NCBI GenBank assembly: GCA_902495355.1
Contig: CABUWV010000029.1
Location: 1 to 7,139, forward strand
Direction of reading: 5' to 3'
DNA: 7,139 nucleotides
DNA from: an uncultured Collinsella sp.
GTDB lineage: Bacteria; Actinomycetota; Coriobacteriia; Coriobacteriales; Coriobacteriaceae
Below are positions 4,921 through 7,139 of the stretch, piece by piece; the first letter of the stretch is position 1, and the number at the start of each line of letters is the position of its first letter. The translations under genes were made by a program, and so were the position numbers. The notes under the pieces are model-generated. The model searched no databases and was not told the origin of the DNA. It saw nothing but the letters and a program-made list of their open reading frames with translations.

Positions 4921-6426
4921 ATGGCTTTGACCGACATCTCGCATCCCACCGACATCGCAATGCTCACCGATCTGTACGAGCTCACTATGGCCCAGGGCCT
5001 GTGGGAGAGCGGCAAGGCCAATGAGCAGGGTTGTTTTACCGCGTTTTACCGCGACCATCCCTTTGGTAGCGCCTACGCCGTCATGTGCGGCACCGCCGAG
5101 CTGCCTGAGCTGGTCGAGAACCTGCGCTTTACGCCCGAGGATATCGACTACCTCGCCTCGCTCCAGGCCCCGGCCGGCGGCGCGATGTTCAAGCCTGGAT
5201 TCCTCGACTACCTGCGCGATTTTCGTGCGCATGTAAATATCGATGCCGTCCCTGAGGGCGAGCTCGTCTTTCCGCGCGAGCCCATGGTGCGCGTCACCGG
5301 CCCCGCGCTGGAGTGCCAGCTGCTCGAGACGGCGCTGCTCAACATCGTCGGCTTCCAGACACTTGTCGCCACCAAGACGGCGCGCGTGGTGTTGGCGGCG
5401 GACGGTCGTCCCGTGGCCGAGTTTGGTCTGCGCCGCGCCCAGGGTCCCGATGGCGGCCTGGCCGTCGCGCGCGCGAGCTACGTTGCCGGCTGTTCCTCTA
5501 CGTCCAATGTGCTCGCCGGTCGCCGCTACGGTATTCCCGTCTTTGGCACGCATGCGCACAGCTGGGTGATGAGCTTCGATTCCGAGCTCGAGGCCTTCCG
5601 TGCCTTTGCCAAGTCGAGCCCCAAGAACTGTACGCTGCTCATCGACACCTACGATGTGCGCGAGGGCTGCGAGCATGCCATTACGGTTGCCAAGGAGATG
5701 GAGGCGGTGGGCGAGCGTCTGTCGGCCATTCGCATCGACTCGGGCGACCTCGCTAAACTCTCCAAGTATGTGCGCGGCCGTTTTGATGCCGAGGGCTTGC
5801 CCTATGTGGGGATCTCGGTTTCCAACGATCTGGACGAGTACACGATTCAGTCGCTGCTCGACCAGGGCGCGCCCATCGATAGCTTTGGCGTGGGTACCAA
5901 GCTCGCGACCTGCTATGACCAGCCGGCGCTGGGCGGCGTGTACAAGCTTTCCGCCCGCCGTGCGAGCGAGACGGACCCGTGGACGCCGGTGGTCAAGCTC
6001 TCCGAGCAGCCCTACAAGCGCACGATCCCGGGCGTGCAGCGCGTGCGCCGCTATTACGACGGCTTTGGCGGCCCAGTCTGCGACATGATCTACGACGAGG
6101 ACCATCTGGCGGGGGAGGGCGCCGCGCGCGGCAATACCCTCGTGGCCGTGAATGATGCCGCCCTGGTGACCGACGTGTCCGAACTTGAGTATCGCGAGCT
6201 GCTGGTGCCGATCGTGCGCGATGGCAGTGCGGTGGCTCCGCGTGAGAGCATCCAGGACGCGCGCGAGCGCTGTGCTTGGGCGCTCGATCATCTGGACGCA
6301 GCTTTCAAGCGCTTCCTGTACCCGCAGACCTATGTGGTGGGCATGGAGCAGGGCCTGGCTCAGGTGCGCGACGAGCTCGTGCGCAAGAACATGGCCGCGG
6401 CTTCGGCCTTCCCCTGGGCAAAATGA
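4921..6426 (+). CDS. pncB: Nicotinate phosphoribosyltransferase
   Basis: This 501-residue enzyme joins nicotinate and phosphoribosyl pyrophosphate, with ATP hydrolysis, to give nicotinate mononucleotide. It is the entry step of the Preiss-Handler NAD salvage route in the cytoplasm. Family motifs are in order: LTDLYELTMAQ (15-25), EFGLRRAQGPDGG (167-179), GTHAHSW (209-215), in which H213 probably matches the autophosphorylated histidine, LLIDTYD (239-245), IRIDSGDL (270-277), SNDLDE (301-306) and FGVGTKLAT (322-330). Its length is nearer the longer bacterial and human-type enzymes than the 400-residue enterobacterial PncB. The ATG follows GAAAGGT (4908-4914), a fair ribosome site, and the motifs begin immediately after it. 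The reading frame is open further upstream but overlaps the preceding gene in another frame, so that extension is rejected. The stop codon lies inside an inverted repeat (6420-6458), and proB follows 68 bases later. Confidence 0.96.
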   Translation: MALTDISHPTDIAMLTDLYELTMAQGLWESGKANEQGCFTAFYRDHPFGSAYAVMCGTAELPELVENLRFTPEDIDYLASLQAPAGGAMFKPGFLDYLRDFRAHVNIDAVPEGELVFPREPMVRVTGPALECQLLETALLNIVGFQTLVATKTARVVLAADGRPVAEFGLRRAQGPDGGLAVARASYVAGCSSTSNVLAGRRYGIPVFGTHAHSWVMSFDSELEAFRAFAKSSPKNCTLLIDTYDVREGCEHAITVAKEMEAVGERLSAIRIDSGDLAKLSKYVRGRFDAEGLPYVGISVSNDLDEYTIQSLLDQGAPIDSFGVGTKLATCYDQPALGGVYKLSARRASETDPWTPVVKLSEQPYKRTIPGVQRVRRYYDGFGGPVCDMIYDEDHLAGEGAARGNTLVAVNDAALVTDVSELEYRELLVPIVRDGSAVAPRESIQDARERCAWALDHLDAAFKRFLYPQTYVVGMEQGLAQVRDELVRKNMAAASAFPWAK

Positions 6427-6458
6427 TCCGAAGGGGACGGAGGAAAACGGATCATTTT
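6420..6458. repeat. 11-bp inverted repeat with GGGGACGGAGG loop, overlapping the pncB stop
   Basis: AAAATGATCCG (6420-6430) is the exact reverse complement of CGGATCATTTT (6448-6458). The 17-base loop contains GGGGACGGAGG. The pncB stop codon (6424-6426) is within the left arm. The loop resembles the GGGACGGGG core of the elements at 4062-4194, while the arms are unrelated. In RNA the hairpin ends in TTTTCTT, so it may also act as a weak terminator or 3'-end stabiliser between pncB and proB. Confidence 0.8.
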
Positions 6459-6494
6459 CTTGCTCGCCCGCTCAACACTCGATTGGTTTGACGT

Positions 6495-7139
6495 ATGACG
6501 ACTTCTTATAAAACGATGGTGGTAAAGATCGGTTCGTCCACGGTGGTGGGCGCCGACGGCAAGGTCAACCGCGCCTTTATCGGCGGGCTTGCCGATCAGG
6601 CCGCTGCCCTGCGCAAGCTCGGCTGGCGTCTGGTTGTGGTGAGTTCGGGCGCCATTGCCTGTGGCTATCCCGTGCTGGGTTTCGACCGCAAGCCGGTCGG
6701 TGATCTGCCGAGTCTGCAGGCCTGTGCCTCGGCTGGTCAGTGCATCATCTCGTCGGCCTATGACGAGGAGTTCCATGCGCGCGACCTGCTCACCTCGCTC
6801 GTGCTGCTCACGCGCCACGACACGGCCCGCCGCGCGTCCTACCTGCATGCGCGCGACGCCCTGCTGCGCCTGGTGGAGCTTGGCGTGGTGCCGGTCGTCA
6901 ACGAGAACGATACCGTTACCGTCGATGAGATCAAGTTTGGCGACAACGACACACTGGCGGCGCTTGTGAGCTGCCTGGTTTCTGCCGATCTGTGCGTGAC
7001 GCTCTCGGACATCGATGGTCTCTATACTGCCAATCCGCATGAGGACCCCACGGCCGAGTTTGTTCCTGTCGTGCATAAGATCGATGCCAAGATTATTGCC
7101 TCGGCGGGCGATTCTTCCACATCGGTGGGAACGGGCGGC
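6495..7139 (+). CDS. proB: Glutamate 5-kinase (5' part, truncated by window edge)
   Basis: The first 215 residues of gamma-glutamyl kinase are present. The enzyme phosphorylates glutamate with ATP in the first step of proline synthesis, in the cytoplasm, and is usually feedback-inhibited by proline. It is an amino-acid-kinase fold protein with VVKIGSS (9-15) at the phosphate-binding end, VSSGAIA (49-55), LPSLQACASAGQ (71-82), NENDTV (136-141), FGDND (148-152) and SDIDGLYTANP (171-181). It ends at VGTGG, just where the family continues with the GTGGM(x)TK segment, so the C-terminal part, and a PUA domain if present, lie outside. The ATG at 6495 is preferred; a second in-frame ATG at 6516 starts closer to the conserved core, and neither has a strong ribosome site. 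The gene follows pncB in the same direction after 68 bases with an intervening hairpin. proA would be the expected next gene. Confidence 0.95.
   Translation, partial: MTTSYKTMVVKIGSSTVVGADGKVNRAFIGGLADQAAALRKLGWRLVVVSSGAIACGYPVLGFDRKPVGDLPSLQACASAGQCIISSAYDEEFHARDLLTSLVLLTRHDTARRASYLHARDALLRLVELGVVPVVNENDTVTVDEIKFGDNDTLAALVSCLVSADLCVTLSDIDGLYTANPHEDPTAEFVPVVHKIDAKIIASAGDSSTSVGTGG

Noticed and set aside
4813..6291. Open frame of 492 codons on the minus strand, opposite pncB
   Set aside because: It is again a high-GC antisense shadow of a well-supported enzyme, with no recognisable domain.

Overview
The window looks like a core-genome stretch from a GC-rich Gram-positive bacterium. Third codon positions are strongly G/C, the tRNA gene lacks an encoded CCA end, and the protein types and small GGGACGG-cored repeats suggest a gut Coriobacteriia member, perhaps Collinsella-like. 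That assignment is inference from general resemblance and no search was run.

Left part (1-2588, minus strand): trpS (tryptophanyl-tRNA synthetase) ends near the left edge. A good intrinsic terminator follows it, and that terminator sits between two near-identical 17-base GGACA...TGTCC elements. Upstream of trpS on the same strand is an MraY/WecA/TagO-type polyprenyl-phosphate sugar-1-phosphate transferase, which starts cell-envelope glycopolymer synthesis.

Middle (2589-3114): this is the only long stretch without a protein gene. It holds a strong 6S RNA (ssrS) candidate on the minus strand. Its 5' and 3' ends pair over 12 bp, it has the characteristic ACCCACCT/AGGTGGGT 3' hairpin, and it has a promoter and a T-rich end. 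Its promoter lies back to back with a TTGACA promoter that probably drives the next gene to the right.

Right part (3115-7139, plus strand): a PflX-like radical SAM protein comes first, followed by a perfect 82-nt palindrome and a degenerate third copy of its core. Then come tRNA-Ala(CGC) with its own promoter and terminator, a 150-aa coiled-coil, tail-anchored membrane protein, nicotinate phosphoribosyltransferase (NAD salvage), an 11-bp inverted repeat that contains the stop codon of that gene, and the 5' part of proB (glutamate 5-kinase, proline synthesis), which runs off the right edge.

The protein genes are housekeeping or metabolic and do not form one pathway. The least explained structure is the set of small hairpin elements. 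Several share a CCGTCCC (GGGACGG) core enclosed by inverted arms of unrelated sequence. One pair is arranged as an inverted doublet, like a REPIN (paired REP) element. No phage, CRISPR, transposase or defence genes are visible.
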